The notes beneath the pieces were generated by a model, which was given only the letters and a program-made list of their open reading frames with translations, was not told the DNA's origin and did not search any database. 64,000 nucleotides of DNA from Paragemmobacter straminiformis (GTDB lineage Bacteria > Pseudomonadota > Alphaproteobacteria > Rhodobacterales > Rhodobacteraceae), in contig NZ_JACLQD010000007.1 of NCBI RefSeq assembly GCF_014243445.1, positions 1-64,000 of the forward strand. The letters run 5' to 3'. This document shows, piece after piece, positions 25,172 to 34,096 of this stretch (its first letter is position 1; each line of letters begins with the position of its first letter). A program made the position numbers and the translations under genes.

Positions 25172-26324
25172 TGCGGGGCTTGGGCCAATACTGGCGGGCG
25201 GCGGCCAAGGCGAATTGCGCCGCCAGCCCCGTCGCCAGCAAGGCACTGTCCAGCGCGAGGCTGTCGCCAAGCGCATGTTTCACCCCCTGAAAGGCGATGC
25301 ACAGCACCGATCCCAGCGCAAAGACCGGCAATGCCTGACGGCCCAGCAGCTCGAAGGGTTTGGCGAAGACGCTGCCGCAGGCGCGGCGGACGGCCGGAAA
25401 GGTCGACAGGAAATAGGCCAGCGCCAGAATGTGCAAAAGCCGCGGGGCGGTGACATAGCTTTTCTCGAAAGCGGTCAGGAACCACGGCAGGCCCAGCCTG
25501 TCCTGCAACAGCCAAAGCGTGCCGCCCATCGCCTTGGACACCTCGGGCACCTGCGCGGCAACGGCGGCGAACAGCACGAACCCGCCTGTCAGCACCTGCA
25601 ACCACCGCTTCACCGGCACAAAGCGCCGCCCGTCCTTCATGGCGACCCCGGTCAGCAGGCCGGTGATGAAGATCACCTGCCAGGTGAGCGGATTGAAGAA
25701 CCACCCCCCCGGCGTGGGATAGTTCGGAAGGCTCAGATGCCACTGCCCCGCCGCCGCCCACAGCAGGACCGATCCCGCCATCAGCCACAGCGGTTTGCGC
25801 CACGCGGCCATCAGCATCAGCGGCGCGACAGCCAGCAGCACCAGATAAAGCGGCAGGATGTTCACATAGCCGAACTGGTGCGTGAGCAGCGTCAGGCCGA
25901 TAAAGGCCCGCAGCGGATCGCTGAACACCTCGTCCATCTGGTTCAGGAACAGAACCTCGGAATTGTGCAGGAACACCGCCACCGCCGAGGCCGAGGCCAG
26001 CGCTGCCATCGTGGTCAGGATATGCACCATGTAAAGCGTCCAGACCCGTTTCCACACACGGCCGAACCCGACCCAAAGCCGCATCGGCGCGCGGAAGTCG
26101 GCCGAATAGGCCAGCCCCGCCGCGATGCCCGACATCAGCACAAAGCCTTCGGCGGCGTCGGAAAAGCCGAAATTCCGGCTGGTGTAATCCTCGTAAAGGT
26201 TCTTCGGCACGTGGTTGATGAAGATCATCACAAGGCAAAGCCCGCGAAACACGTCGAGCCGCGGATCGCGCGGCGATTTCACCCGCATCGGGGCGGTCTG
26301 GGCTGTCATCGACTGGTTGTTCAT
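25164..26324 (-). CDS. opgC: OpgC-type glucan succinyl/acyltransferase membrane protein
   Basis: 386 residues with about ten membrane helices. The N-terminal RDPRLDVFRGLCLVMIFINHVPKN is the OpgC/acyltransferase-3-like signature, with the His thought to act in acyl transfer. OpgC adds succinyl (or similar) groups to osmoregulated periplasmic glucans at the inner membrane. It follows opgH by a 134-base gap that may hold its own promoter. Context with opgG and opgH makes the assignment firm. Confidence 0.88.
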   Translation of the reverse strand: MNNQSMTAQTAPMRVKSPRDPRLDVFRGLCLVMIFINHVPKNLYEDYTSRNFGFSDAAEGFVLMSGIAAGLAYSADFRAPMRLWVGFGRVWKRVWTLYMVHILTTMAALASASAVAVFLHNSEVLFLNQMDEVFSDPLRAFIGLTLLTHQFGYVNILPLYLVLLAVAPLMLMAAWRKPLWLMAGSVLLWAAAGQWHLSLPNYPTPGGWFFNPLTWQVIFITGLLTGVAMKDGRRFVPVKRWLQVLTGGFVLFAAVAAQVPEVSKAMGGTLWLLQDRLGLPWFLTAFEKSYVTAPRLLHILALAYFLSTFPAVRRACGSVFAKPFELLGRQALPVFALGSVLCIAFQGVKHALGDSLALDSALLATGLAAQFALAAARQYWPKPRTS

Positions 26325-26458
26325 GGCTCACCGCTCACGCCGGAAGGGCAGTGCTGCGGCCCGGCTGGTCGCGCGCCTATTGCCTTGTGACCGTGCGGCC
26401 TGCAAGTGATGCAGTTTTGTGACGCTTTTATAGGCGAAGCTTTGCCGCCCGGCGCACC

Positions 26459-28252
26459 TCAGGCCCGTGCGGGCCGCGCGCCCAGATCGGCGACCTGTTC
26501 GGGCAGATCGGCGGCCACCATCTGCCAGCGCGTCAGCACCGCATCTTGCAGGTCCATCACCGGAGCCGCCGCCAATTCCGTCGGCGTCAGGAAAAGGCCC
26601 GACCGGCTGGGATGCGAGGTCCATGCGATCAGCACCGGGGCCAGAACCATCGGCAGGGCAACGGGCAACAGCCACAGCACCAGCGCGGGCGCGAACCATT
26701 GCGCGGCCCCCAGCACCACGACCCCCGTGGTCACGATCCAATGCGATGCCGCCCATGCTTCGGCCAGCGTCAGGCTGCCGTCGCCACGCGATTGCGCGGG
26801 CCAACCGCCATCGGCGCCGCGCAGCACCTGCAGGACCGAGCGCGTCTGGAACATCAGGAAGATCGGCGCGGTGATCGACGACAGCACCAGCTCGGCAAGG
26901 GTCGATTGCGTTGCCCGCAACGCCCCGCCGAAGCCGCGCACCCGCCCCCGCAGCGCCGCATCAAGCACGATCAGCACCTTGGGCAGGAACAAAAGCCCCA
27001 CCACGCCGATGGCCAACCCCAGCGCCTTTGACACCTGACTGACGGGCAGCACGGGGAAGGGCCAGCTTTCGATGGGGAAATAGTCGATCGGCGGCGCGAA
27101 AAGCGGGGCGGCGATGGATGCGGCAAGAAAGGCCAGCCAGAACACAGGCGCGATATAGGCAAGGATGCCTTGCAAAAAGACGAACCGGCTCCACGGCTTC
27201 AGCCCCGGAGCCAGCAAGAGACGGCTGTGTTGCAGGTTCCCCTGGCACCAGCGGCGGTCGCGCTTGGCGTGGTCGATGATGTTCTCGGGCGCCTCTTCAT
27301 AGCTGCCCTGAAGGTCGTCATCCACCCGCACCGTCCAGCCCGCCCGCGCCAGAAGCGCGGCCTCGACATAGTCATGGCTCATGATATGCCCGCCAAAGGG
27401 CGGCTTGCCCGACAGTTCCGGCAGGGCGCAGCTTTCGGCAAAGGCCCGCATCCGCACGATGGCATTATGCCCCCAGAACGGCCCTGTCCGCCCCTGCATC
27501 ATCGCAAGCCCGCGCGCGAAGATCGGTGAATAGAAGGCTCCGGCGAACTGCATGGTCCGGCCAAAGCGCGAACGGGCGTGAATGATCGTGGGCAGGGTCT
27601 GCAACAGGCCAAGCGCGGGTGCAGCCTCCATCCGGCGAACCATCTCGACCAGCGTCGCACCCTCCATCAGGCTGTCGGCATCGAGGATCACGCCGTAATC
27701 ATAGGCGGCGCCCGACCGCTTGATGAACTCCTCGATATTGCCCGCCTTGCGCCCTTTGTTCTTGGTGCGGCGGCGATAGAAGATGCGCCCTTCGCCATCG
27801 GTATCGGCCAGCAGGCGCAGGAACCACATCCGCTCGCGCGCGGCGATGGCGTCGTCACGCGTGTCCGACAGGATGGCAAAGTGGAACAGATGCCCCATTC
27901 CCGTCCGCCGCAGCGAAGCCTCCATCGCCGCGATGCGGGCAAAGGTGGCGACGGGGTCCTCGTTGTAGACCGGCACCAGAATCGCGGTGCGCGCGGTCAG
28001 CGCCCCTGTATGGCGCGGCGGCAAGGGCGGGCGCGTGGTCAGCCCCGCCAGCGCGGTGATCGCCCCCCATGCCAGCCAGAAGGTCGACGCGAAGATCAGC
28101 GCCGAACGCAGGATGTCAAAGCTGTCCAGCCCGTCTGCCGCCCCGAACTGCAAGAACAGCAGGAACCCCCCGTAAGCGGCTGCCAGACTCGCCCCCAAGG
28201 CCAGCGTCCGGGTGAGGATCACCCGGCGTTGCAAAGGGGCAGAGCGGGTCAT
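26459..28252 (-). CDS. opgH: Glucans biosynthesis glucosyltransferase
   Basis: 597 residues. Two N-terminal membrane helices, a GT2 catalytic domain (AILVPVYNEDPVATFARI at about 91-108, VILDADSLMEG, HDYVEAALLARAGW, and the acceptor motif RRWCQGNLQHSRL) and several C-terminal membrane helices. It builds the beta-linked glucan backbone from UDP-glucose and exports it. It is shorter than the roughly 850-residue enterobacterial OpgH because the long N- and C-terminal cytoplasmic parts are reduced, as in other alphaproteobacteria. The start is three bases after the small ORF stop, so the two are coupled. Confidence 0.92.
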   Translation of the reverse strand: MTRSAPLQRRVILTRTLALGASLAAAYGGFLLFLQFGAADGLDSFDILRSALIFASTFWLAWGAITALAGLTTRPPLPPRHTGALTARTAILVPVYNEDPVATFARIAAMEASLRRTGMGHLFHFAILSDTRDDAIAARERMWFLRLLADTDGEGRIFYRRRTKNKGRKAGNIEEFIKRSGAAYDYGVILDADSLMEGATLVEMVRRMEAAPALGLLQTLPTIIHARSRFGRTMQFAGAFYSPIFARGLAMMQGRTGPFWGHNAIVRMRAFAESCALPELSGKPPFGGHIMSHDYVEAALLARAGWTVRVDDDLQGSYEEAPENIIDHAKRDRRWCQGNLQHSRLLLAPGLKPWSRFVFLQGILAYIAPVFWLAFLAASIAAPLFAPPIDYFPIESWPFPVLPVSQVSKALGLAIGVVGLLFLPKVLIVLDAALRGRVRGFGGALRATQSTLAELVLSSITAPIFLMFQTRSVLQVLRGADGGWPAQSRGDGSLTLAEAWAASHWIVTTGVVVLGAAQWFAPALVLWLLPVALPMVLAPVLIAWTSHPSRSGLFLTPTELAAAPVMDLQDAVLTRWQMVAADLPEQVADLGARPARA

Positions 28253-28255
28253 GGC

Positions 28256-28435
28256 TTAATGTCCGGCCTTCGGTTCGGGCAGGTGCAGACGCAGGCGGAA
28301 CAGGTTGAACACGCTTTGCGTCAAAGGCGATTCAAGCGCCTGCACCGGCATCGAAAGCGGTGCTTCGGGCAATGCGCCCAGATCCTCGGCCAGACGGTCA
28401 AGATCGAACTGTTCCTGCTGCGACAGGTCCATCAT
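28256..28435 (-). CDS. Small ORF between opgG and opgH, unknown
   Basis: 59 residues starting at ATG 28435, which overlaps the opgG stop (ATGA); in-frame ATGs also exist at 28450 and 28432. It is acidic at the start (DLSQQEQFDLDRLAEDLGALPEAPLS) and ends FNLFRLRLHLPEP. No signal peptide or membrane segment. Position and close coupling on both sides suggest a real gene, perhaps a cytoplasmic accessory or an extended N-terminal piece of OpgH encoded separately. I do not recognise the family. Confidence 0.6.
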   Translation of the reverse strand: MMDLSQQEQFDLDRLAEDLGALPEAPLSMPVQALESPLTQSVFNLFRLRLHLPEPKAGH

Positions 28436-30048
28436 TTCGCGTTGATCCATTGATAAAGCCAGGTTTCGGTCAGTTTGCGTCCATATCCCGCAATATGGGC
28501 ACCCAGTTCGACAACGGCAGCATCCGCCGCCGAAATATCGATCACGAGCCGCCAAATATCGGTATTTGCGACTTTTTCAAGCGTCGTGCCCGTCAATTCA
28601 CCATTGGCGATGGTGACCACGGGTTCGACCGTCGCCTCGGCTTCGAGAGCGGCCAGCCAGCCGCCCTTGAAGTCGACCACGAACTTGCGGGTTCCGGTCT
28701 GCGCCTCGACACCCGAGACGCCGCCGTGTCCGGCGCGGGTTTCATGCACGATCGCCAGCTCAAGCGTCGGATCGACCGGCAGGTCGCCCCAATGCAGGCG
28801 GTAGGCGAATTCACGCGCGTCGCCTGCCTTGACCGGCGCTTCGGGCACCCAATAGGCCACGATGTTGTCATTGGCCTCGAGGTCCGAGGGGATTTCCACC
28901 AGCCGCACATGGCCCGTGCCCCAGTCACCCAGCGGCTCGACGTCAAGCGAGGGGCGGCGTTCGTAATGCGCGCCGGTGTCCTGATAGCTGTCGAAAGCGC
29001 GGTCGCGCTGGTGCAGGCCAAAGCGGTGCGGCGCGGTTTCCGCGAAATACGATCCCGTCAGTTGCGGCGGATTGTTCAGCGGCCGCCAGATCACGTCGCC
29101 GTCCGACCGTTCGATCCGCAGCCCGTCACTGTCATGCACGTTGGGGCGATAGTCGTCGAACTTGGCGCGGTTCTTCTCGGAGAAGAGGAACATCGAGGTG
29201 AGCGGCGCGATGCCCAACTCGGCCACGTCCTGACGGAAGAACAGGCGGCAGGTCACATCCATCACCGTTTCCGCGCCGGGGGTGATGGCGAAGCGGTAGG
29301 CGCCCGTCACGCTCGGCCCTTCGAGGGTGGCGTAGACGACGATCGTCTCGCTGTCGTTCCGCTCCATGTAGAAACGCGAGAAGCGGGGGAATTCCTCGCC
29401 CTTGTCGGTCGCGGTGTTCAGCGCAAGCCCGCGCGCCGAAAGCCCGTAGGCCGAGCCGCGACCCAGCGCACGGAAATAGCTGGCCCCGACAAAGGCCGCC
29501 AGCTCGTCCCACTTGTCGGGCCGGTTGAGCGGGTTGTTCAGACGGAAGCCCGCGACGCCGGGAAGCTTGGCATGTTCGGGCACGCGCTTGGCAAGGTCGT
29601 TCAGATACTCGAAATCATCGGTCGAGAACTGCATTTCGGTCGCCATGCCGCCCGCGACCTCGAAGATGCGGACAGGTTCGGGGAACAGCCAGCCCATGTG
29701 AAAAGCGGCCAGCCGGAAATGCGAGTCGGTGTCGGCCCAGCGGGCATGGTCGTCGCGGAAGCGGATCAGGCGATAGTCATCATAGCTCAGATCGCCAAGG
29801 AACCCTTCGGGGGCCGGCGCGGTCGTGTGCGGCTTGGTGGCAAGCTGCTTCATTTCCTCCGACAGGCCGTCGAAGCTGAATTGCTGCGGCGCAGCAGGGG
29901 CGGGCGTCGGCGTGGCACCCGCCTCTTGCGCCTGTGCAAAGCGGGGCAGGCCAAGCACGGCCGCCGGTGCCAGAGCGGCAGCGAATGACAGCAGCGCGCG
30001 GCGCGAAACGAGGTCGTTCATCGTCCGGTATGTCGACATAGAAGCCAT
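28432..30048 (-). CDS. opgG: Periplasmic glucan biosynthesis protein OpgG/OpgD
   Basis: 538 residues. A Tat-like signal SRRALLSFAAALAPAAVLGLPRFAQA ends near residue 41. The OpgG beta-sandwich begins at about 53 (FSFDGLSEEMKQLA) with the conserved YRLIRFRDDHARWAD and FVGASYFRALGRGSAYGLSARGLA segments. OpgG/OpgD act in the periplasm on branching or release of the glucans made by OpgH. The start is uncertain: ATG codons at 30048, 30039 and 30021 are all weakly preceded; the last would give a compact Tat signal. Confidence 0.9.
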   Translation of the reverse strand: MASMSTYRTMNDLVSRRALLSFAAALAPAAVLGLPRFAQAQEAGATPTPAPAAPQQFSFDGLSEEMKQLATKPHTTAPAPEGFLGDLSYDDYRLIRFRDDHARWADTDSHFRLAAFHMGWLFPEPVRIFEVAGGMATEMQFSTDDFEYLNDLAKRVPEHAKLPGVAGFRLNNPLNRPDKWDELAAFVGASYFRALGRGSAYGLSARGLALNTATDKGEEFPRFSRFYMERNDSETIVVYATLEGPSVTGAYRFAITPGAETVMDVTCRLFFRQDVAELGIAPLTSMFLFSEKNRAKFDDYRPNVHDSDGLRIERSDGDVIWRPLNNPPQLTGSYFAETAPHRFGLHQRDRAFDSYQDTGAHYERRPSLDVEPLGDWGTGHVRLVEIPSDLEANDNIVAYWVPEAPVKAGDAREFAYRLHWGDLPVDPTLELAIVHETRAGHGGVSGVEAQTGTRKFVVDFKGGWLAALEAEATVEPVVTIANGELTGTTLEKVANTDIWRLVIDISAADAAVVELGAHIAGYGRKLTETWLYQWINAK

Positions 30049-30562
30049 AACCCAAAGGGATAACGCGCAAGGAGGAGGGGGCGCGACTCAGGCGCGGATA
30101 TAGATGCGAGCGCAAGCGGACTGCAAGCGGGCATCAAGCGCCTGTGAAGGGAACGGCGATAAATTGCTTTCCTTATTTCAACGCATTGCACGGAAATTGC
30201 GCGCAAGCGATGCTGCAAGTGCGAAAGTTGCGCAGGCGGCCCTGCGGTGCGGCCCGCGCGCCCCGTGCCGCAGGCGGGCGCAGGGCGTTACTTCCCTCAT
30301 TTTGACATCTCTTCCCCCCGCGCGGGCTGGCGGCGACGCCCCCGCCGCCGATTCCCTGCACCGCGCCGCCCTTGTGCCGCGTCACCGTCGCGGATGGGCC
30401 GGAAACGACATGCGACGATTCCGATTTTCCAATTTCTGTCAAAGGCTTGCGTGATCTAGTGTCGATAATGTCACAAGCCACCCGACGAAAGGGGAGGCCA
30501 GTTTACGTAATTAAGTATTGTTAATAGGATTGGACCAACAATTTTTGAAAACGGTAAATCCC
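30049..30562. other. Intergenic region between opgG and the tad locus
   Basis: About 510 bases between divergent units. I see no gene on either strand with convincing codon use. It must hold the opgG promoter (30049-30150) and the first tad promoter. The last 80 bases become AT-rich and contain the TTAA-N6-TTAA element at 30511-30524. Confidence 0.5.
30511..30524. promoter_or_regulatory. TTAA-N6-TTAA element before the TPR lipoprotein gene
   Basis: TTAA at 30511-30514 and 30521-30524, ten bases apart, 39 bases before the start codon. It is one of five similar elements in the tad locus. The halves resemble CtrA half-sites, though the classical CtrA spacing is N7. Confidence 0.4.
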
Positions 30563-31084
30563 ATGCGCGCTATACTTGTTTGCAGCGTCTTCCTTGGCCT
30601 CGCTGCGTGCACCGAGAACGGTCTTGGCGATCTGTCCTCGACGGCTGACGGCGCAGCCTCGGTGGCCGATACCTCGAACCTTGCGTATTATCCGGACGAC
30701 CAGTTGATCGTTTCGGGCAAGACGCAGTTCCGCGAGGGGAATTACGGCAAGGCGTTCACCGCCTTCAAAAAGGCTCTGGACGTGCAGCCGAAGGACCCGC
30801 AGGCCCTGCTCGGCTTTGCGGCGGCGGCCGACATGCTGCGCCGTTTCGATCAGGCCGATGCCGCCTATCGCACCTTGCAGCCGATGATCGGCAACCGGAT
30901 CGAGTTCCACAACAACTTCGGCTATTCGATGTTGCTGCGTGGCAACCTCAAGGCCGCGCGCAAGCATTTCCTGATCGCCTACGAGATGGACCCCTCGAAC
31001 CAGTTCGCGGCGAACAACCTCGAACTGCTGCGCAACTCGGTGACCTATCCCAAGCGGTCGGCGGGTGACCTGCAAGGGATCTGA
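30563..31084 (+). CDS. TPR-repeat lipoprotein of the tad locus (TadD-like)
   Basis: 173 residues from ATG 30563 (MRAILVCSVFLGLAAC, lipobox with C16). About three tetratricopeptide helices-pairs follow (GKTQFREGNYGKAFTAFKKALDVQP, then ALLGFAAAADMLRRFDQADAAY, then YSMLLRGNLKAARKHFLIAYEMDPSN). TadD-type lipoproteins sit at the outer membrane and help assemble or stabilise the secretin. It is the first gene of the tad locus and is followed nine bases later by the prepilin peptidase. A longer TTG start at 30518 would spoil the lipobox. Confidence 0.8.
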   Translation: MRAILVCSVFLGLAACTENGLGDLSSTADGAASVADTSNLAYYPDDQLIVSGKTQFREGNYGKAFTAFKKALDVQPKDPQALLGFAAAADMLRRFDQADAAYRTLQPMIGNRIEFHNNFGYSMLLRGNLKAARKHFLIAYEMDPSNQFAANNLELLRNSVTYPKRSAGDLQGI

Positions 31085-31092
31085 GCCGGACT

Positions 31093-31578
31093 GTGGCTGT
31101 CTTAGACATCGCCGTATCGCTGGCCGCGCTGGTTCTTTTGGCCCGCGTCGCCTGGATAGATTTCTGCACCTTGCGGATTCCCAACCGCGAGGTGCTTGTG
31201 CTTATCGCCCTCTCCGCGATCCTTCTGGTGCCGGGCGTCACGCAGGCGGGCTTTGCAAACCTTGTTCCGGGTCTTTTGCTGTTCGTCCTTGGCGTGGTGT
31301 TCTGGCTCTTGCGGATGATGGGGGCGGGCGATGCCAAGCTGTTCTTCCCGCTGGGCATCCTGATCGGGTGGAATGGCGTTCTGGTCTTTGCGCTGGGGCT
31401 GTTGCCGTTTTCGCTGGTGCTGTTGGGCTTCGTGAAACTGGCCCGCAAAGGGCTGCTGGGGCAGGGCTTCGTCGCCCGCAGGCTGGCCGAAATCGCAACC
31501 TCGGGCGGCGTTCCCTATGGCGTGCCGATGGCGGCGGCCGGTGCGGTGGCGATTTTCTGGCGTCTGACGGTCACGTGA
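31093..31578 (+). CDS. cpaA: Prepilin peptidase CpaA/TadV
   Basis: 161 residues, A24 aspartic protease in the inner membrane with about five helices. The two catalytic Asp are in ARVAWIDFCTLRIPNRE (D23) and MGAGDAKLFFP (GxGD, about 76-86). It cleaves and methylates Flp pilin and the TadE-like pseudopilins. The start is a GTG at 31093, eight bases after the TPR gene stop. Single-domain length is normal for TadV. Confidence 0.88.
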   Translation: MAVLDIAVSLAALVLLARVAWIDFCTLRIPNREVLVLIALSAILLVPGVTQAGFANLVPGLLLFVLGVVFWLLRMMGAGDAKLFFPLGILIGWNGVLVFALGLLPFSLVLLGFVKLARKGLLGQGFVARRLAEIATSGGVPYGVPMAAAGAVAIFWRLTVT

Positions 31579-31615
31579 CCGCTGGCTTGCGTTCTTTACA
31601 GAGGGGCGCAGCGAG

Positions 31616-31629
31616 TTAATACTTGTTAA
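31616..31629. promoter_or_regulatory. TTAA-N6-TTAA element before the TadG-like gene
   Basis: TTAA at 31616-31619 and 31626-31629, ten bases apart, about 70 bases before the start codon, in the 119-base gap after cpaA. Same geometry as the elements at 30511 and 34001. Confidence 0.4.
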
Positions 31630-31697
31630 GTCGGGTGGGGGCACCCGTACGGGCAGGGTGCGGGATTTTTGCGCCTTTTTGGCACATGGGTTTGAAC

Positions 31698-33350
31698 ATG
31701 CGAAATTTCCTACGTTCCGAGCGCGGCTACGTGTTGATCCTGACGCTGATCTTCATGCCGGTCTTTATCGGTATCGGGCTTCTGGTGATCGACATCGGGC
31801 GCGGCAACAATGCACAACAGGACCATCAGGCCGCCGCCGACGCGCTGGCGCTTGCAGGGGCCAAAGAGCTTGACGGGCAGACAGACAGCATCGACCGCGC
31901 CAAGGCCGCGATGGCGCTGGTGTCGAACACGGTCAGTTTCCTGAACGTGAACCCCGCGACCAGCACGCAGACGCTGACCTATACGGTCGGCAGCACCGCC
32001 CCCTTCAACGTGATCTTCCTGCGCAACATTCCCGACAGCGACGATACGCCCATCGACCTTGCCTATGCGCAGGCCAACGTCGCCAATGACGGCACCGAGG
32101 CGCAATACGTCTACGTCTTTTCGCGCAGCAGCAGCCTGCGGTCCTTCTTCTTCAACCCGCTGACGCGCACGACCGAGGATGTCCCCGTGGGTGCGGTCGC
32201 GGTTGCCACGCTAAGCCGGTCGACCTGCGATCTTGCGCCCATCTTCATGTGCAACCCCTTTGTCGGCGACGGCGCGCAAAGCTCGAAAGAGAAACTGCTT
32301 TCGGCCTTCCTGTCGGGCAGCCTGCACGGGCGCATGGTCAAGCTTGTCGCCAGCCCCGCCGCCTCGAAGCCGGGGCCGGGCAACATCGGCTACCTGCGCA
32401 CCAGCGGCAAGCGCGGCGCGGCGCAGCTTGCGGCGGCCCTTGCGGGCGAACCCTATCCCGAATGCGTCAACCTCAGCCCCACCGTCACCACCCAGACCGG
32501 CACCGTCACCTCGGCAGGGGTGGGCTTCAACACGCGTTTCGACATCCACGCCAACAACTTCGGCGGCATCTTCGGCGCAAACGGCGACTTCCCCCCCGCG
32601 AACAACGTCCGCAAGGGATGGATCAAGAACGGCGCCTCGGGCTGCGTGACCAACCCCGCGGCCTTCGATTACCTCAAGGCTCCGGTGTTCTCGGACAACC
32701 GCGATCCGGCGACAGACCTTGGTGGCGGCTATTCCGACGTGATGCGGCAGGGACCGTGGAACTTCAGCCAGTCGATCACCGTCGACGTGCGCACCTCGCC
32801 GACCAAGGTCGATACGATCACCTATCCGCCCTATTGGCAGACCATGTATCCGATCGCCACCTATCCGAACATCGGCTTTGCAACGCCCCTGTCGGTCGCC
32901 AACCAGAACATGCTTGCCGCCATGACCTCGCGGCCGGGGGCCGAACCGTCGCGCTATGACGTCTATCGCTACGAGCAGACGCATGACGTCAACGGCAACG
33001 TGGTAACCAACCTTGCCGATGCGCTGGTGAACGAACGGTCTCCGGGCGGCAGCCCGAACCCGCCCGGCGAAAAGGGGCTGCCGCAGTGCTACAGCGGCAC
33101 GGCCCCGACAGGCGGGATCGACCGGCGCACCATGTTCGTCGCCGTGGTCGATTGCGCGACCAACGACACGCGCGGCAGCGCCACGGTGCCGGTGGACCTG
33201 CTGGCCAAGATCTTCCTCGTCAACCCGCTCGAGACGAGCGGCAACAACCCCGGCTCGCAGAGCATCGATTTCGAGTTCGTCGATGTGACCGAAGGCTCCA
33301 ACGGCGGCCTCGAAGAGTTCCTGCGGCAAGACGCGGTGCTGGTTCGCTAG
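31698..33350 (+). CDS. TadG-like pilus assembly protein
   Basis: 550 residues from ATG 31698 (an ATG at 31686 would add four). One N-terminal membrane helix within RSERGYVLILTLIFMPVFIGIGLLVIDIG, then the family segment QQDHQAAADALALAGAKELDG, typical of TadE/TadG proteins. The rest is a large periplasmic domain with several cysteines (for example STCDLAPIFMCNPF near 200) and no vWA metal motif that I can see. It is thought to sit in the inner membrane and take part in pilus assembly. Confidence 0.8.
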   Translation: MRNFLRSERGYVLILTLIFMPVFIGIGLLVIDIGRGNNAQQDHQAAADALALAGAKELDGQTDSIDRAKAAMALVSNTVSFLNVNPATSTQTLTYTVGSTAPFNVIFLRNIPDSDDTPIDLAYAQANVANDGTEAQYVYVFSRSSSLRSFFFNPLTRTTEDVPVGAVAVATLSRSTCDLAPIFMCNPFVGDGAQSSKEKLLSAFLSGSLHGRMVKLVASPAASKPGPGNIGYLRTSGKRGAAQLAAALAGEPYPECVNLSPTVTTQTGTVTSAGVGFNTRFDIHANNFGGIFGANGDFPPANNVRKGWIKNGASGCVTNPAAFDYLKAPVFSDNRDPATDLGGGYSDVMRQGPWNFSQSITVDVRTSPTKVDTITYPPYWQTMYPIATYPNIGFATPLSVANQNMLAAMTSRPGAEPSRYDVYRYEQTHDVNGNVVTNLADALVNERSPGGSPNPPGEKGLPQCYSGTAPTGGIDRRTMFVAVVDCATNDTRGSATVPVDLLAKIFLVNPLETSGNNPGSQSIDFEFVDVTEGSNGGLEEFLRQDAVLVR

Positions 33351-33532
33351 GTCAAATCCGGCAAAAATGTGGCGGGCCGGACGGGCCGCCGCGCGAATCA
33401 CTCGCAGCGTGATTCCCCGACCAAAGGCTGGATCGGATGCATGAATTTGGATGTGTCTGGTGTATTTTGGTCGGGATATTTGCTGCGTGGGCAACAGTCC
33501 TTACCAAAAGGCCAAGTCTGTGATGCAAGCCG

Positions 33533-33546
33533 TTAACAAAAACTAA
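33533..33546. promoter_or_regulatory. TTAA-N6-CTAA element upstream of flp
   Basis: TTAA 33533-33536 and CTAA 33543-33546, same ten-base period as the others, 147 bases before the flp start codon. Confidence 0.35.
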
Positions 33547-33579
33547 CAATCACTTGACCGCTTGCACAGGGCCACGGCA

Positions 33580-33593
33580 TTAACAATTCATAA
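33580..33593. promoter_or_regulatory. TTAA-N6-ATAA element upstream of flp
   Basis: TTAA 33580-33583 and ATAA 33590-33593; a second copy 47 bases after the previous one. It could overlap the flp promoter, since a TTGACC box lies at 33554-33559. Confidence 0.33.
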
Positions 33594-33692
33594 CAAGTGC
33601 GGCAAAAGTTAGTCGGTGAGTTGGAAGCAGTAAGGCGGACGGCACTTAGTGGGGGCTGGTGCCACAATCGATTTAACCTTGGAGAACGAACA

Positions 33693-33890
33693 ATGCGTAT
33701 GCTGATCTCGAATTTGATGGCCCGTTTCAACCGTGAAGAAGACGGCCTCGCCCTGACCGAATACCTCATCCTGCTCGGCCTGCTGGTCGGCGGCGTCGTG
33801 GCAGCCGTGCTGCTCATCGGCGGCGACCTGAACGCGGCTTGGACCAGCTGGTCCGACTGGTTCGCTTCGAACAACCTCGGCGCTCCGTAA
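33693..33890 (+). CDS. flp: Flp-type pilin
   Basis: 65 residues. Type IVb prepilin with a short basic leader and the cleavage site EEDG18-LALTEY: processing after G18 leaves Glu at +5 followed by Tyr, the Flp hallmark. The following hydrophobic stretch (LILLGLLVGGVVAAVLLIGG) is the polymerisation helix. A GGAGA site eight bases upstream and a strong downstream hairpin fit high expression relative to the rest of the cluster. It is the major subunit of the tad pilus; CpaA upstream should process it. Confidence 0.92.
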   Translation: MRMLISNLMARFNREEDGLALTEYLILLGLLVGGVVAAVLLIGGDLNAAWTSWSDWFASNNLGAP

Positions 33891-33916
33891 GCCGACTTGT
33901 TACGGTATTCCTGAAC

Positions 33917-33956
33917 AAGCCGGCAGCGCCCCGCGTGCTGCCGGCTTATTTCATTT
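33917..33956 (+). terminator. Rho-independent terminator/attenuator after flp
   Basis: Perfect 11-base-pair stem AAGCCGGCAGC / GCTGCCGGCTT with a nine-base loop, followed by ATTTCATTT. It lies 27 bases after the flp stop and before cpaB, so it would let flp be made in excess over the assembly genes. Confidence 0.75.
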
Positions 33957-34000
33957 CGTCTCGTGGCCGGTGCGCAAGGCGTGTCATGTGTGCCGCACAA

Positions 34001-34014
34001 TTAAGAAACATTAA
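34001..34014. promoter_or_regulatory. TTAA-N6-TTAA element upstream of cpaB
   Basis: TTAA 34001-34004 and 34011-34014, 83 bases before the cpaB start and just after the flp terminator, where a new promoter for the assembly operon would be expected. Confidence 0.4.
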
Positions 34015-34096
34015 TAAACCACTTCGGCGGACCGCCCCGTTCTGCTAATTTTTCGCAAAACGGGCCAGTGGCCGATACAGGGCAGGATCATTCGAT

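Larger units (their letters stand above)
33351..33692. other. Intergenic region upstream of the Flp pilin gene
   Basis: About 340 bases without a gene. It holds a perfect inverted repeat GAATCAC-N7-GTGATTC (33395-33415), possibly the end of the upstream transcript or an operator, and two TTAA-N6-TAA elements (33533 and 33580). A long AT-rich leader leads to the strong ribosome site GGAGA before flp. Its length and content fit a separately and strongly regulated pilin promoter. Confidence 0.5.

Noticed and set aside
30511-34014. Classical CtrA sites (TTAA-N7-TTAA)
   Set aside because: The elements are clear but spaced N6, not N7, so they are reported as CtrA-like only and not named as CtrA boxes.
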